From assembly GCA_051306415.1 (NCBI GenBank), contig JBPPNE010000123.1:1-17228 (forward strand): DNA of 17,228 nt, written 5' to 3'. A program made the position numbers and the translations under genes. Every line of letters starts with the position of its first letter. Within the stretch, counting starts at the first letter, position 1. The DNA is from CBDDRG01 sp051306415. Its GTDB lineage: Bacteria > Pseudomonadota > Gammaproteobacteria > Pseudomonadales > Porticoccaceae. Under the pieces are notes generated by a model that saw only the letters and a program-made list of their open reading frames with translations, had not been told where the DNA came from and did no database searches. Of this stretch, positions 1 to 7,442 are shown piece by piece.

Positions 1-1557
1 GCGCCGAAAAATAGCGCCCTTCTGACCGGCATTCTGCGCGGCCTCGAAAAGGAAAGCCTGCGCGTCACCCCGGACGGCGTCCTCGCCACCAGCGGGCATC
101 CACGGGAACTCGGCTCGACGCTGACGCACCCCAACATCACCACCGATTACTCCGAGGCGCTGGTGGAGTTCATCACCCCGCCGACGACTTCCGTGAAGGG
201 GATGCTCGACACTCTCGAAGATATCCACCGCTTTACCTATCAGCACATGGGCAAAGATCTGCTGTGGGTCAACAGCATGCCCTGCGTACTCGGTCGCGAT
301 GACGATATTCCGGTCGCCCGCTATGGGCACTCCAACATCGGCCGGATGAAAACGGTGTACCGTGTCGGCCTGGGCCACCGTTACGGTCGCCTGATGCAGA
401 CCATCGCCGGCATCCACTACAACTGGTCGCTGCCCGATGATTTCTGGGCGCTGCTGCATCGCCACAGCGGCAGTACGGATTCCCTGAAAGATTTCAAAAC
501 CACCCGCTATTTTGGTCTGATCCGCAATTTCCGTCGCCACTTCTGGCTACTGCTGTACCTGTTTGGCGCGGCACCGGCGGTGTGCCGCACGTTCGTCGCC
601 AATCGGGAGCACAGCCTGGTGCCGTTCGGTGCCGACGACCACAGCCTGCATATGCCCTTTGCGACCTCGCTGCGCATGGGCAATCTCGGCTACCAGAGCA
701 ACGCCCAGGAATCCCTGGTGATCTGCTACAACAGCCTCGGCAATTACATCGAAAACCTGCGGCGGGCACTGACCACACCGTATCCGCCCTACGAGCGGAT
801 CGGGCTCAAGGACGCTGGCGGCCACTACCGGCAGCTCTCCACCCACTTGCTGCAAATCGAAAACGAGTTCTACGGCTCCATCCGGCCCAAGCGCTCCACC
901 GCAAGCGGCGAGGCGCCACTGCCGGCGCTATGGCAGCGCGGGGTGGAATACGTCGAGGTGCGCTGTCTCGACCTCAATCCCTACCTATCCATTGGAATCG
1001 ATGCCCAGCAGGTACATTTCCTCGATGTTTTCTTGCTCCACTGTGTGCTGGCGGACAGCCCGGAAACCGATGATGAGGAATACCGCAAGATTCTCGAAAA
1101 TCAGCGCCGTGTCGTCTACCGCGGTCGCGATCCTGGCGTTGTGTTGTTGGCTGCGGGCGGTGGAAAAACCCTGCGCGCCTGGGGCGAAGAGCTCTGTACC
1201 GCCATGCAGCCGGTGGCTGCACTCCTCGACCAGGCCTTCACTGGGGAAGCTCATGGTCGCGCGCTGACCGAGATTGGCGCCCGTCTGCACGCGCCGGAGC
1301 AAACTCCGGCCGCTCAGCTGCTCGCCGAGATGGCGCGGACCGGGCAGACCTATTTCGAGACCGCTCAAGGCCACGCCCTCCAACACCGGGAGTATTTTCT
1401 GGGCCTGGGTACCGATCCGCTGATCGAGGCGCAGTACGCGGAGCTCGCGGCGCGCTCGCTCGCCGACCAACGCGCCATCGAAGCCGGTGACACCATTAAC
1501 TTTGACGATTTTCTCGCGCGCTACTACGCGCAATACCAGTTCCCGCTGGATACCTGA
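1..1557 (+). CDS. gshA: Glutamate--cysteine ligase (5' end outside the window)
   Basis: This enzyme makes gamma-glutamylcysteine from glutamate and cysteine with ATP, the first step of glutathione synthesis in the cytosol. The reading frame is open from base 1 and gives 518 visible residues up to the TGA at 1555-1557. It matches proteobacterial GshA from its N-terminal part: GLEKESLRV near visible residue 14, then GHPRELGSTLTHPNITTDYS and EALVEFITPP, and later the GIHYNWSLP segment. A GTG at 163 could be mistaken for the start, but the conserved family N-terminus lies upstream of it, so the true start is before the window. By comparison with E. coli GshA (518 aa) only about a dozen residues are missing, which makes this copy slightly longer at the C-terminus. 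acpH follows 10 bases after the stop, so the two are probably cotranscribed. Confidence 0.96.
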   Translation, partial: APKNSALLTGILRGLEKESLRVTPDGVLATSGHPRELGSTLTHPNITTDYSEALVEFITPPTTSVKGMLDTLEDIHRFTYQHMGKDLLWVNSMPCVLGRDDDIPVARYGHSNIGRMKTVYRVGLGHRYGRLMQTIAGIHYNWSLPDDFWALLHRHSGSTDSLKDFKTTRYFGLIRNFRRHFWLLLYLFGAAPAVCRTFVANREHSLVPFGADDHSLHMPFATSLRMGNLGYQSNAQESLVICYNSLGNYIENLRRALTTPYPPYERIGLKDAGGHYRQLSTHLLQIENEFYGSIRPKRSTASGEAPLPALWQRGVEYVEVRCLDLNPYLSIGIDAQQVHFLDVFLLHCVLADSPETDDEEYRKILENQRRVVYRGRDPGVVLLAAGGGKTLRAWGEELCTAMQPVAALLDQAFTGEAHGRALTEIGARLHAPEQTPAAQLLAEMARTGQTYFETAQGHALQHREYFLGLGTDPLIEAQYAELAARSLADQRAIEAGDTINFDDFLARYYAQYQFPLDT

Positions 1558-1567
1558 TGTCGCGGCG

Positions 1568-2176
1568 ATGAATTATCTCGCCCACCTTTTGCTATCAGGA
1601 CCGGACCCGGACATGCAAGTCGGCGGCCTGCTCGGCGATTTCGTCAAGGGGCCACTGCGCGGTGACTATCCCCAGGCGGTCGAGCGCGGCATCTGGCTAC
1701 ACCGGCACCTCGACGCCCACACCAACGGGTCGGCGGTCGTGCGCGAACTCCTGGCCCTGTTTCCACCGCCGTGGCGACGCTACGGCGGGATCGTCCTTGA
1801 CGTCGCCTGGGATCACCTGCTCGCCATCCGCTGGCAGCACTACCACCCGCTGCCGCTGGCAAGCTATTGCGCGGCTTTCTACACTCACCTGGCGACCTGC
1901 CGGCCGTGGCTACCCGATCCCGCCCGGGCGTTTAGCCTGCGCGCGCCGGAGATCGGTTTGCTCGAAAGTTATGCCGACGCCGCCACCATGCCCAGAGTCT
2001 TGGCGCGGATCGGGCAACAGCTGCGCCAGCCGGTGGCCCTGGCGGAAGCCTGGCCCATCGTCGAAGAGCACCGGGCTCACCTGGAAGCACAGTTCGCGGT
2101 AGTCATCGTGGAATTACAGCGGATCGCGTCCTCTCATCACCAGCGGCCGACAAAGGTGGCAACCCACCGCCAGTAG
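1568..2176 (+). CDS. acpH: Acyl carrier protein phosphodiesterase (AcpH family)
   Basis: AcpH removes the 4'-phosphopantetheine arm from holo-ACP, giving apo-ACP, and acts in the cytosol. The 202-aa product begins MNYLAHLLLSG, the typical family N-terminus (E. coli AcpH starts MNFLAH and has 193 aa). It shows the family's acidic and histidine motifs: QVGGLLGDFVKG near residues 19-30, GIWLHRHLDAHTN near 41-53, and DVAWDHLLA near 78-86. The frame is open further upstream, to 1487 inside gshA, but the ATG at 1568 is chosen because the conserved family start is there. No strong Shine-Dalgarno is visible, so translation is probably coupled to gshA, which stops 10 bases earlier. The biochemical role is taken from the family, not from this sequence. 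Confidence 0.85.
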   Translation: MNYLAHLLLSGPDPDMQVGGLLGDFVKGPLRGDYPQAVERGIWLHRHLDAHTNGSAVVRELLALFPPPWRRYGGIVLDVAWDHLLAIRWQHYHPLPLASYCAAFYTHLATCRPWLPDPARAFSLRAPEIGLLESYADAATMPRVLARIGQQLRQPVALAEAWPIVEEHRAHLEAQFAVVIVELQRIASSHHQRPTKVATHRQ

Positions 2177-2258
2177 TTATGCGTGTACCTTGTGGCAACC
2201 GCACCAACGGCTGACAATCGCGACTTCAACATCTCGACTCAACAGAGAACGCTGAACC

Positions 2259-2747
2259 ATGCCGCCATCCCCCCGAATCGTCAATCTCGCGTTGGCGTTA
2301 AGCTGCACTGGCCTGATTCTGACGGCTCTGTATTTGCAGCAGGTCATGGAACTGCTGCCCTGCTATCTCTGCATCGTGCAACGGGTGTTTGTGATCCTCT
2401 GTGGCGCTTCAGCGCTGGCGGCGTTTCTGCACAACCCCGCGGCCTGGGGGCGGCGGCTGTATGGCGTCGTCGTCACCCTGTTCGCCCTCGGCGGCGCCGG
2501 GTTTTCCCTGCGCCACCTGTGGTTGCAGAGTCTACCCAAGGATCAAGTGCCCACCTGCGGCCCGCCAGCCGAGTACTTGCTCGACGCGTTTCCCCTGGCG
2601 AAAGCACTACCGATGCTGCTCAAGGGTGACGGCAACTGCGCCGCCATCGACTGGAGTTTATTCGGGATCAGTATCCCGGGCTGGACACTGGTCGCCTTCA
2701 TCGGTCTCGCCACAGCAGGCATCTGGCAGGTCGTGCGCACGCGCTGA
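2259..2747 (+). CDS. dsbB: Disulfide bond formation protein B
   Basis: DsbB is an inner-membrane protein that reoxidises periplasmic DsbA and passes the electrons to quinones. The 162-aa product has about four hydrophobic segments (roughly residues 7-29, 39-57, 65-83 and 137-157). The first periplasmic loop carries the redox pair C35-Y-L-C38, and the second loop carries C100 and C127. This matches the E. coli arrangement of C41/C44 and C104/C130. The conserved Arg after the first pair is present (QR at 41-42). The gene lies 82 bases after acpH and may be read from its own promoter. A weak candidate with 17-bp spacing (TTGTGG at about 2194, GACAAT at about 2217) is not strong enough to call. 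It converges on ompW, whose stop is 77 bases away. Confidence 0.93.
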   Translation: MPPSPRIVNLALALSCTGLILTALYLQQVMELLPCYLCIVQRVFVILCGASALAAFLHNPAAWGRRLYGVVVTLFALGGAGFSLRHLWLQSLPKDQVPTCGPPAEYLLDAFPLAKALPMLLKGDGNCAAIDWSLFGISIPGWTLVAFIGLATAGIWQVVRTR

Positions 2748-2824
2748 TTCCGCGAAGGCGATCTACGCAGCTCAACCCGGACTGAGACAATCCGGAATCA
2801 ATGCGTGCAAGCCGCGGCAGGACA

Positions 2825-3526
2825 TCAGAATTTGTACCCCACCCCGAGCATGTAAACCCAGGGATCGATAGCGACATCCGCCTTGACGCGGGTGCCGTTG
2901 GCGAACTTGAAGTTTGCATCGGTGTCGATATCGGCATACCAGACCGCGCCATTCACCACCCAATACTCGTCAATGGCGATATCCACACCTAGCTCGCCCG
3001 CCCAACCGAGAGAATTATCCAGACTGAGATCGCCGGGCGACCCGATAGCCGCTTCCAGCTCGCTATTAACGCTTTCCTGAAAAAAGAGGGTGTAGTTGAC
3101 GCCCAGCCCAACGTAAGGCTGGATCGCGGAATCCGAAGCCAAGGGGAAATACTGCAACGTGACTGTGGGCGGCAGGTGCTTTATCGATCCCGCCGCAACG
3201 CCCAACCCCTTGGCCGTGACATCGTGTTTAAACGGGGATGAAGCGAGTACGCCAACGCCCAAGTTTGACGTCAGCATGTTGGTGAACGTCAAGCCCAGCG
3301 CCTCATCGCCATCGACACCCGCCCCCGTTCCCGGCACCTTGACGCCGTTGACGGCCAATGCCGAACTGCTCTCGTCCGGTTGTACCGAGGCAATGCCGCC
3401 GCGAATAATCATCTCTCCCGCCTGATAGGCGGTGGCGTCCACCGCACCCGCCAGTAACACGCCGGCGACAATGGCATTCGCCGCTGATGAAACCACACCC
3501 GCTTTTTTCTTGCGTCCTCTGGTCAT
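2825..3526 (-). CDS. ompW: OmpW-family outer-membrane protein
   Basis: OmpW proteins are small eight-stranded outer-membrane beta-barrels linked to movement of hydrophobic compounds and to stress or anaerobic adaptation. The 233-aa product has a basic N-terminus (MTRGRKKK), a hydrophobic signal segment at about 10-28 and a likely cleavage near AVDATA. Barrel features follow: GEMIIRGGIASVQPDESS, LTSNLGVGVLASSPFKHD, a PPTVTLQYFP strand, IQPYVGLGVNYTLFF, and the C-terminal GVGYKF ending in Phe, as expected for a BAM-inserted barrel. The ATG at 3526 is supported by a purine-rich Shine-Dalgarno (AAGGGGGG) a few bases upstream. The upstream gap contains an FNR/ANR-like box and a palindrome, which fits reports that ompW/oprG genes respond to FNR/ANR in other gammaproteobacteria. 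The substrate cannot be inferred. Confidence 0.88.
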   Translation of the reverse strand: MTRGRKKKAGVVSSAANAIVAGVLLAGAVDATAYQAGEMIIRGGIASVQPDESSSALAVNGVKVPGTGAGVDGDEALGLTFTNMLTSNLGVGVLASSPFKHDVTAKGLGVAAGSIKHLPPTVTLQYFPLASDSAIQPYVGLGVNYTLFFQESVNSELEAAIGSPGDLSLDNSLGWAGELGVDIAIDEYWVVNGAVWYADIDTDANFKFANGTRVKADVAIDPWVYMLGVGYKF

Positions 3527-3559
3527 TGCACACCCCCCTTATGCCGACATAAAACCATT

Positions 3560-3573
3560 TGGTCAGTTGACCA
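3560..3573. promoter_or_regulatory. Palindrome, possible operator for ompW
   Basis: TGGTCA-GT-TGACCA is a perfect 6+6 inverted repeat with a 2-bp centre. It sits 34-47 bases upstream of the ompW start and downstream of the FNR-like box, where a repressor would block transcription. Small palindromes of this form are typical of dimeric regulators. The regulator is unknown. Confidence 0.35.
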
Positions 3574-3592
3574 GACCAGGGACTCACAACAA

Positions 3593-3606
3593 TTGATATG
3601 GATTAA
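3593..3606. promoter_or_regulatory. Putative FNR/ANR-type binding site upstream of ompW
   Basis: TTGATATGGATTAA differs from the FNR consensus TTGAT-N4-ATCAA at one base. It lies about 67 bases upstream of the ompW ATG. Known OmpW and OprG genes are under FNR or ANR control in E. coli and Pseudomonas, so location and sequence agree. I could not identify a convincing -10 hexamer at the spacing of a class II site. Confidence 0.5.
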
Positions 3607-3805
3607 TAAGGACGCAAATTAGCGAACAAGCGGGGCGGCCGCCGGTTTTTCACGATGCTGGCGGATACGCCACGTGGTCGACGGTGAGCGTCGCCGGAAC
3701 GGCTGGCTGGAAGGGCGCGAGGGTCTTATCAACCTTACAACTACGGCGGCCCTGGCGGGTGTGCCCGGCAACGGGTCGCGGTGAGCAAGAGCAATTTGCG
3801 GACAA
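3607..3805. other. Gap between ompW control region and fkpA terminator; no gene seen
   Basis: Together with the ompW promoter segment this forms a 322-bp gene-free gap (3527-3848). The short open frames here have no recognisable start context or family similarity, and I find no tRNA-like or riboswitch-like fold by eye. Part of it may hold the -35 side of the ompW promoter. Otherwise I see nothing in it. Confidence 0.5.
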
Positions 3806-3834
3806 AAAAAGGGGCCTTTGAGAGGCCCCTTTTT
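3806..3834 (-). terminator. Rho-independent terminator of the FKBP gene (bidirectional form)
   Basis: GGGGCCT (3811-3817) and AGGCCCC (3823-3829) form a 7-bp GC-rich stem with loop TTGAG, flanked by A5 (3806-3810) and T5 (3830-3834). It lies 15 bases past the stop of the minus-strand FKBP gene. The A/T flanks would give a U-tract on either strand. Confidence 0.9.
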
Positions 3835-3848
3835 CTGATTCATTGCGG

Positions 3849-4649
3849 TTATTTTTTGGCGGCGCTCGCGCCCTTGGTTGCCTTCGGGTTCGCACCAGGC
3901 TCTGCGGCGGCTTCCTTCACCGCAGCCTTCAGCAACTCCACTTCAAAGATCAGGGTCTGGTTAGGGCCAATCACGCCACCAGCCCCACCGGGGCCATAGG
4001 CAAGGGTGGCGGGAACATAGAGCTCCCACTTGGATCCTTCTTTCATCAATTGCAGTGCCTCCACCCAACCGGGGATGACCTGATTGACGATGAACTGCGC
4101 TGGTTGACCGCGTTTGTAGGAGCTGTCGAATTCGGTGCTATCAATAAGCGTACCCTTGTAGTTGACTTCGACCGTACTCTCAGCGCCAGGGGCAGGCCCT
4201 GTGCCCGCGGTCAGCACCTTGTATTGCAGGCCACTGGGCAGCACGACGACGCCTTCTTTCTTGGCGTTCTCGGCCAGGAATTTCTCGCCATCCTTAGCGT
4301 TATTCTCGCCAACGACCTTTTGCGCCTGTTCTTGCTTGGCTTGCTGTTTTTCCTTGAAGGAGTCAATGACCGCCGCCGCTTGTTCTTCGTTCAGCTTGGG
4401 CTTGACGCCGGCAATGGCATCTTCAATGCCGTTGGTAAAGGTCTTCATGTCCACGGTGAAATCATCGGATTTGAACTGGGTGCCAATGTTCATCCCCATG
4501 ATGTAGCTGACTTTCTGCTCATCGGTCGTCAACCCCGCGGTCTCGCCCGTAGCGGCAGGTTTGTCTTCAGGATCTTTTTTGATCTTGTCACAACCAGTCA
4601 TGGCAACTAGAAGTAGCGCGGCAACCAGGTAGGGTAAGGGGAATTTCAT
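3849..4649 (-). CDS. FKBP-type peptidyl-prolyl cis-trans isomerase, Mip/FkpA-like lipoprotein
   Basis: This is a predicted envelope foldase that isomerises Xaa-Pro bonds in exported proteins. The 266-aa product starts with a lipoprotein signal (hydrophobic residues 7-18, then MTGC with Cys20 as lipidation site; Met at -3 is slightly unusual). Residues 40-130 form the helical dimerisation region of Mip/FkpA proteins (TTDEQKVSYIMGMNIG), with a Gln/Lys-rich linker helix at about 98-112. The FKBP domain spans about 135-241, with LPSGLQYKVL, EVNYKGTLID, FDSS, VIPGW (191-195) and LAYGPGG. An Ala/Lys-rich tail of about 25 residues follows. The start is fixed by an AAGGA Shine-Dalgarno about 8 bases upstream. 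It is probably monocistronic, with a strong terminator 15 bases after the stop. E. coli FkpA is a soluble periplasmic protein, so lipidation here is inferred from the signal. Confidence 0.93.
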   Translation of the reverse strand: MKFPLPYLVAALLLVAMTGCDKIKKDPEDKPAATGETAGLTTDEQKVSYIMGMNIGTQFKSDDFTVDMKTFTNGIEDAIAGVKPKLNEEQAAAVIDSFKEKQQAKQEQAQKVVGENNAKDGEKFLAENAKKEGVVVLPSGLQYKVLTAGTGPAPGAESTVEVNYKGTLIDSTEFDSSYKRGQPAQFIVNQVIPGWVEALQLMKEGSKWELYVPATLAYGPGGAGGVIGPNQTLIFEVELLKAAVKEAAAEPGANPKATKGASAAKK

Positions 4650-4724
4650 CGATTTATCCTTGTGTCCTCGGTGTCAGGGAGCGCATCTTAACCCATTCAC
4701 GAATCACGACACAGTGGCAGCGAC

Positions 4725-5198
4725 CTAGCCGCCGGCGAGAGCGGCGGCGCGCAGACCGGCAATATCCGCCGCTGGGATTGCGAGCAGGCGGGCATAATTA
4801 GCCAGATTAGCGGCGATTGCTGGCTCGGGCGGACAACGCTCGCCCTGTTCGCGCTTGCTGAACCAGGCCTGGAGAAGATCGTGTTCGCGACGCTCGGCCC
4901 GCAGCTCCTCGGTTAACAGCCGCTGCCATTCCTCCCGACCTCCGGGTAGCGATAAATCCAGACGCCGTCGCTGCAGGCGCAGCGGTACGACCATCCTCTT
5001 TTCCCACTCGGCGACAACCTCCTCTGCGGAGCGCAGAGCGGGAACATCCAGAATCACGCCTGCTTGCCCGACCCAGCAGCACAACAAGAGCAGGTTGACG
5101 TTGGCGGCGTGACTATCCTGCAAGGCAAGGCAACGTTCGGCGACGCTGGGCGCCGAGTACAGTGTCGTGGCGTAGTCCCACAGCGGGTTGGCGGTCAT
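4725..5198 (-). CDS. TIGR02444/DUF2390-type protein of unknown function
   Basis: The 157-aa product (MTANPLWDYATTLYSAPSVA...) resembles a gammaproteobacterial family of uncharacterised proteins (TIGR02444, DUF2390). Visible traits are the WDYATTLYS start, a CLALQDSHAANVNLLLLCCW segment near residues 23-42, and charged helices (EEWQRLLTEELRAERREHDLLQAW) in the second half. It looks soluble and mostly helical, with no signal peptide. The ATG at 5198 is preferred over an in-frame GTG at 5213 because AAAGGAGG lies between them, 4 bases before the ATG, and would otherwise be coding. It starts 27 bases after trmB stops on the same strand, so an operon with DUF423 and trmB is likely. No function can be assigned; the family assignment is from memory of its motifs. 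Confidence 0.75.
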   Translation of the reverse strand: MTANPLWDYATTLYSAPSVAERCLALQDSHAANVNLLLLCCWVGQAGVILDVPALRSAEEVVAEWEKRMVVPLRLQRRRLDLSLPGGREEWQRLLTEELRAERREHDLLQAWFSKREQGERCPPEPAIAANLANYARLLAIPAADIAGLRAAALAGG

Positions 5199-5225
5199 GG
5201 CGCCTCCTTTCACGGGCGGGCACAG

Positions 5226-5945
5226 TCAACCCTTGCGCCGATACAGCAGATCCCAGACGCCGTGGCCAAGGTGAACGCCTCGCTGCTCAAATTTGGTCAG
5301 CGGTCGAAACTCGGGTCGCGGGGCAAATACGCTATCCCCCTGGGTGTTTTCAAAACCTGGGGCCTCCGCCATTACGTCGGCCATGTGCTCGGCGTACGGC
5401 TGCCAATCCGTGGCCATATGGAAAATCCCGCCAAGCTGTAGCTTGTCGCGAATTTTTGCTACAAAGTTCGGCTGCACCAGACGACGCTTATGGTGCTTCT
5501 TCTTGTGCCAGGGATCGGGAAAATAGAGCTGTACGCGCAGCAGGCTTTGATCGGGTATGCAATCCGCCAATACGTCCACGGCGTCGGCCAGGTAGATGCG
5601 CAGGTTGGTGAGCTCAAGCGCGACCGCATTGTTGAGCAGCCGCCCGGCGCCGGGGACATGTACCTCGATGCCGACAAAATCCTTGTCAGGCTCCGCCCTC
5701 GCCATCCGCAGCAACGAATCGCCCATGCCAAAGCCGATTTCGAGCACCACCGGTGCCGAGCGGCCAAACACTTGCGCCCAGTTCACCACGCCATCGTAGA
5801 GGCTGACCCGATACCTGGGCCCGTACTGGTGGAGCGCGCGCTCCTGAGCCAGCGTCGCCCGACCACCGCGGATCACATAGCTGCGGACGGCCTTGCGCTT
5901 GAATTCGGGCCCCTGCGGCGGGGCGTCGTGGCAGTCAATCACCAT
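5226..5945 (-). CDS. trmB: tRNA (guanine-N7-)-methyltransferase
   Basis: TrmB methylates N7 of G46 in tRNA variable loops, using S-adenosylmethionine. The 239-aa product has the expected Rossmann-type order: VVLEIGFGMGDS (66-77, SAM loop), VGIEVHVPGAGR (91-102), the family signature YFPDPWHKKKHHKRR (141-155) and HMATDWQPYAEHM (176-188). The substrate-binding PLTKFEQRG follows near the C-terminus. E. coli TrmB is 239 aa as well. The start codon overlaps the end of the DUF423 gene by 11 bases, which implies translational coupling. A GTG one codon later is an alternative start with almost no effect on the product. Confidence 0.95.
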   Translation of the reverse strand: MVIDCHDAPPQGPEFKRKAVRSYVIRGGRATLAQERALHQYGPRYRVSLYDGVVNWAQVFGRSAPVVLEIGFGMGDSLLRMARAEPDKDFVGIEVHVPGAGRLLNNAVALELTNLRIYLADAVDVLADCIPDQSLLRVQLYFPDPWHKKKHHKRRLVQPNFVAKIRDKLQLGGIFHMATDWQPYAEHMADVMAEAPGFENTQGDSVFAPRPEFRPLTKFEQRGVHLGHGVWDLLYRRKG

Positions 5946-6333
5946 CGCGATATCGCCTCGCTATTGCCAATACCAGAGCCGCCCACCCGCCCAGCAGCAA
6001 TGCTCCACCCAGCGGAGTAACTGCGCCCAGCCTGCCCCAACCCGTCAGCGCGAGTGCATACAGGCTGCCAGAGAACAGCAATGTCCCGGCTACAAACAGC
6101 CATCCCGCGAGATCCGCGCGCCGCCTCTGACACGGGCCGATGGGCAACGCACCGATGGCGAGCAGAGCAAGAGTGTGGAACATCTGATACTGCACCGCCG
6201 TGTGCCACACCGCCAGCATCGCCGGGGTAACCATGGATTTGAGGACATGGGCGCCAAAAGCGCCCAGCATCACGGCGAGAAAACCGCTGACCGCTGCGAT
6301 GACAACGAGCAGAGGCTGTCGATTATGGATCAT
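5935..6333 (-). CDS. DUF423 family small membrane protein
   Basis: The 132-aa product has four hydrophobic segments (about 8-31, 50-65, 76-92 and 104-125) and the family hallmarks AFGAHVLK near residues 25-32 and VWHTAVQYQMFHTLALL near 42-58. DUF423 proteins (YgdD in E. coli) are inner-membrane proteins without an established function. The gene starts about 60 bases downstream of the rpoH terminator and its 3' end overlaps trmB by 11 bases, so it is the first gene of a DUF423-trmB-TIGR02444 unit. Confidence 0.88.
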   Translation of the reverse strand: MIHNRQPLLVVIAAVSGFLAVMLGAFGAHVLKSMVTPAMLAVWHTAVQYQMFHTLALLAIGALPIGPCQRRRADLAGWLFVAGTLLFSGSLYALALTGWGRLGAVTPLGGALLLGGWAALVLAIARRYRDGD

Positions 6334-6395
6334 TTGCCACTCGCAATTACCTCATGTGCCGTGTGCCTAAAAAAATGGCGAAAAAAAATGGCGAT

Positions 6396-6424
6396 AAAAA
6401 AGCCGCGAAGATCGCGGCTTTTTT
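6396..6424 (-). terminator. Rho-independent terminator after rpoH
   Basis: GCCGCGA (6402-6408) and TCGCGGC (6412-6418) form a perfect 7-bp stem with loop AGA, flanked by A6 and T6. It sits 46 bases beyond the rpoH stop and separates the ftsYEX-rpoH block from DUF423-trmB. Confidence 0.92.
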
Positions 6425-6470
6425 CGAGGTCGGCAACCAGCCCGTGGGCTCTAGTCAGGCGGCCACGATT

Positions 6471-7325
6471 TCAGGCCTCCAGCGCGGCTCTCACCTTCGC
6501 CATGGCGTTTTGCTCCAATTGGCGAATCCGCTCGGCGGACACCTGGTACTTGGCGGCCAGATCCTGCAGCGTGACCTTGCTGTCGCTCAGCCAACGCTGG
6601 TGAATGATGTCTCGACTGCGGGTATCCAGCCCGTCCAGTGCGATGGCCAGTCGCGCGGAGCCGTCCTCTTCCCAATCGGCTCGCTCAAGCTGCACTGCGG
6701 GATCCGCGTCGGTATCCTCCAGATAGGCCGCCGGCGCTTGATACGTTGAGTCTTCGTCCTCATCGACCGGCAAATCAAAGGCCGTATCTCGCGCCGACAG
6801 GCGTTTCTCCATTTCACGAACCTGGGTGACTTCGACGCCCAGGTCGGCGGCAACCGCCTGAACCTCATCATTGGTCAGCCAGCCCAATTGCTTCTTGGCC
6901 GAGCGCAGGTTGAAAAACAGCTTGCGCTGAGCCTTGGTGGTCGCCACCTTGACGATCCGCCAGTTGCGCAGCACATATTCGTGAATTTCAGCCTTGATCC
7001 AGTGCACCGCAAAGGAGACCAGACGCACACCTTTTTCCGGGTTGAAGCGCTTGACGGCCTTCATCAGACCGATGTTGCCCTCCTGGATCAAATCCGCCAA
7101 CGGCAGACCGTAACCGTTGTAGGAGCGGGCGATGTGCACCACAAACCGCAGATGGGACAGCACCAGCTGCCGGGCGCTATCGAGGTCACCGTCGTAATAC
7201 AGGTGCTCAGCGAGCGCTTTCTCCTCTTCCGCGGTCAACACCGGAATGGTGCTCACGCCTTGGACATAAGCTGCGAGGTTGCCCCCCGGAACCATCCATT
7301 TGACCGCTTGTAAACCCGTGCTCAT
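6471..7325 (-). CDS. rpoH: RNA polymerase sigma-32 (heat-shock) factor
   Basis: RpoH directs RNA polymerase to heat-shock promoters. The 284-aa product equals the E. coli length. Region 2 is clear (LSHLRFVVHIARSYNGYG, then DLIQEGNIGLMKAVKRFNP near 78-96, and VSFAVHWIKAEIHEYVLRNW near 103-122). The sigma-32-specific RpoH box QRKLFFNLR is at 133-141. Region 4.2 has a helix-turn-helix (VTLQDLAAKYQVSAERIRQL) near 251-270. The ATG at 7325 is chosen over two in-frame GTGs immediately before it because GGAGG then lies 5 bases upstream. The gene follows ftsX after a 117-bp gap, wide enough for its own promoter, although I see no clear sigma-70 site there. Any RNA thermometer in the 5' region cannot be judged by eye. 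Confidence 0.97.
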   Translation of the reverse strand: MSTGLQAVKWMVPGGNLAAYVQGVSTIPVLTAEEEKALAEHLYYDGDLDSARQLVLSHLRFVVHIARSYNGYGLPLADLIQEGNIGLMKAVKRFNPEKGVRLVSFAVHWIKAEIHEYVLRNWRIVKVATTKAQRKLFFNLRSAKKQLGWLTNDEVQAVAADLGVEVTQVREMEKRLSARDTAFDLPVDEDEDSTYQAPAAYLEDTDADPAVQLERADWEEDGSARLAIALDGLDTRSRDIIHQRWLSDSKVTLQDLAAKYQVSAERIRQLEQNAMAKVRAALEA

Positions 7326-7442
7326 CACCACCTCCGTCTATCCAGACTTGCTATCTGCCAGCAAAGTTGGCCGAGTAGTTTATCACTGCGCCCTTGGACG
7401 TGCACACAGCACCAAAGTTCCTGCCTCATCGGCGGCAATACA

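Noticed and set aside
2745..2800. Inverted pair TGATTCCG/CGGAATCA and a shorter CCGGA/TCCGG stem between dsbB and ompW as a terminator.
   Set aside because: The first has a loop of 40 bases; the second has a 5-bp stem with a 9-base loop and no U-tract.
3619..3895. Small minus-strand open frames in the gap upstream of ompW.
   Set aside because: They run through the fkpA terminator, lack start context and show no similarity that I recognise.
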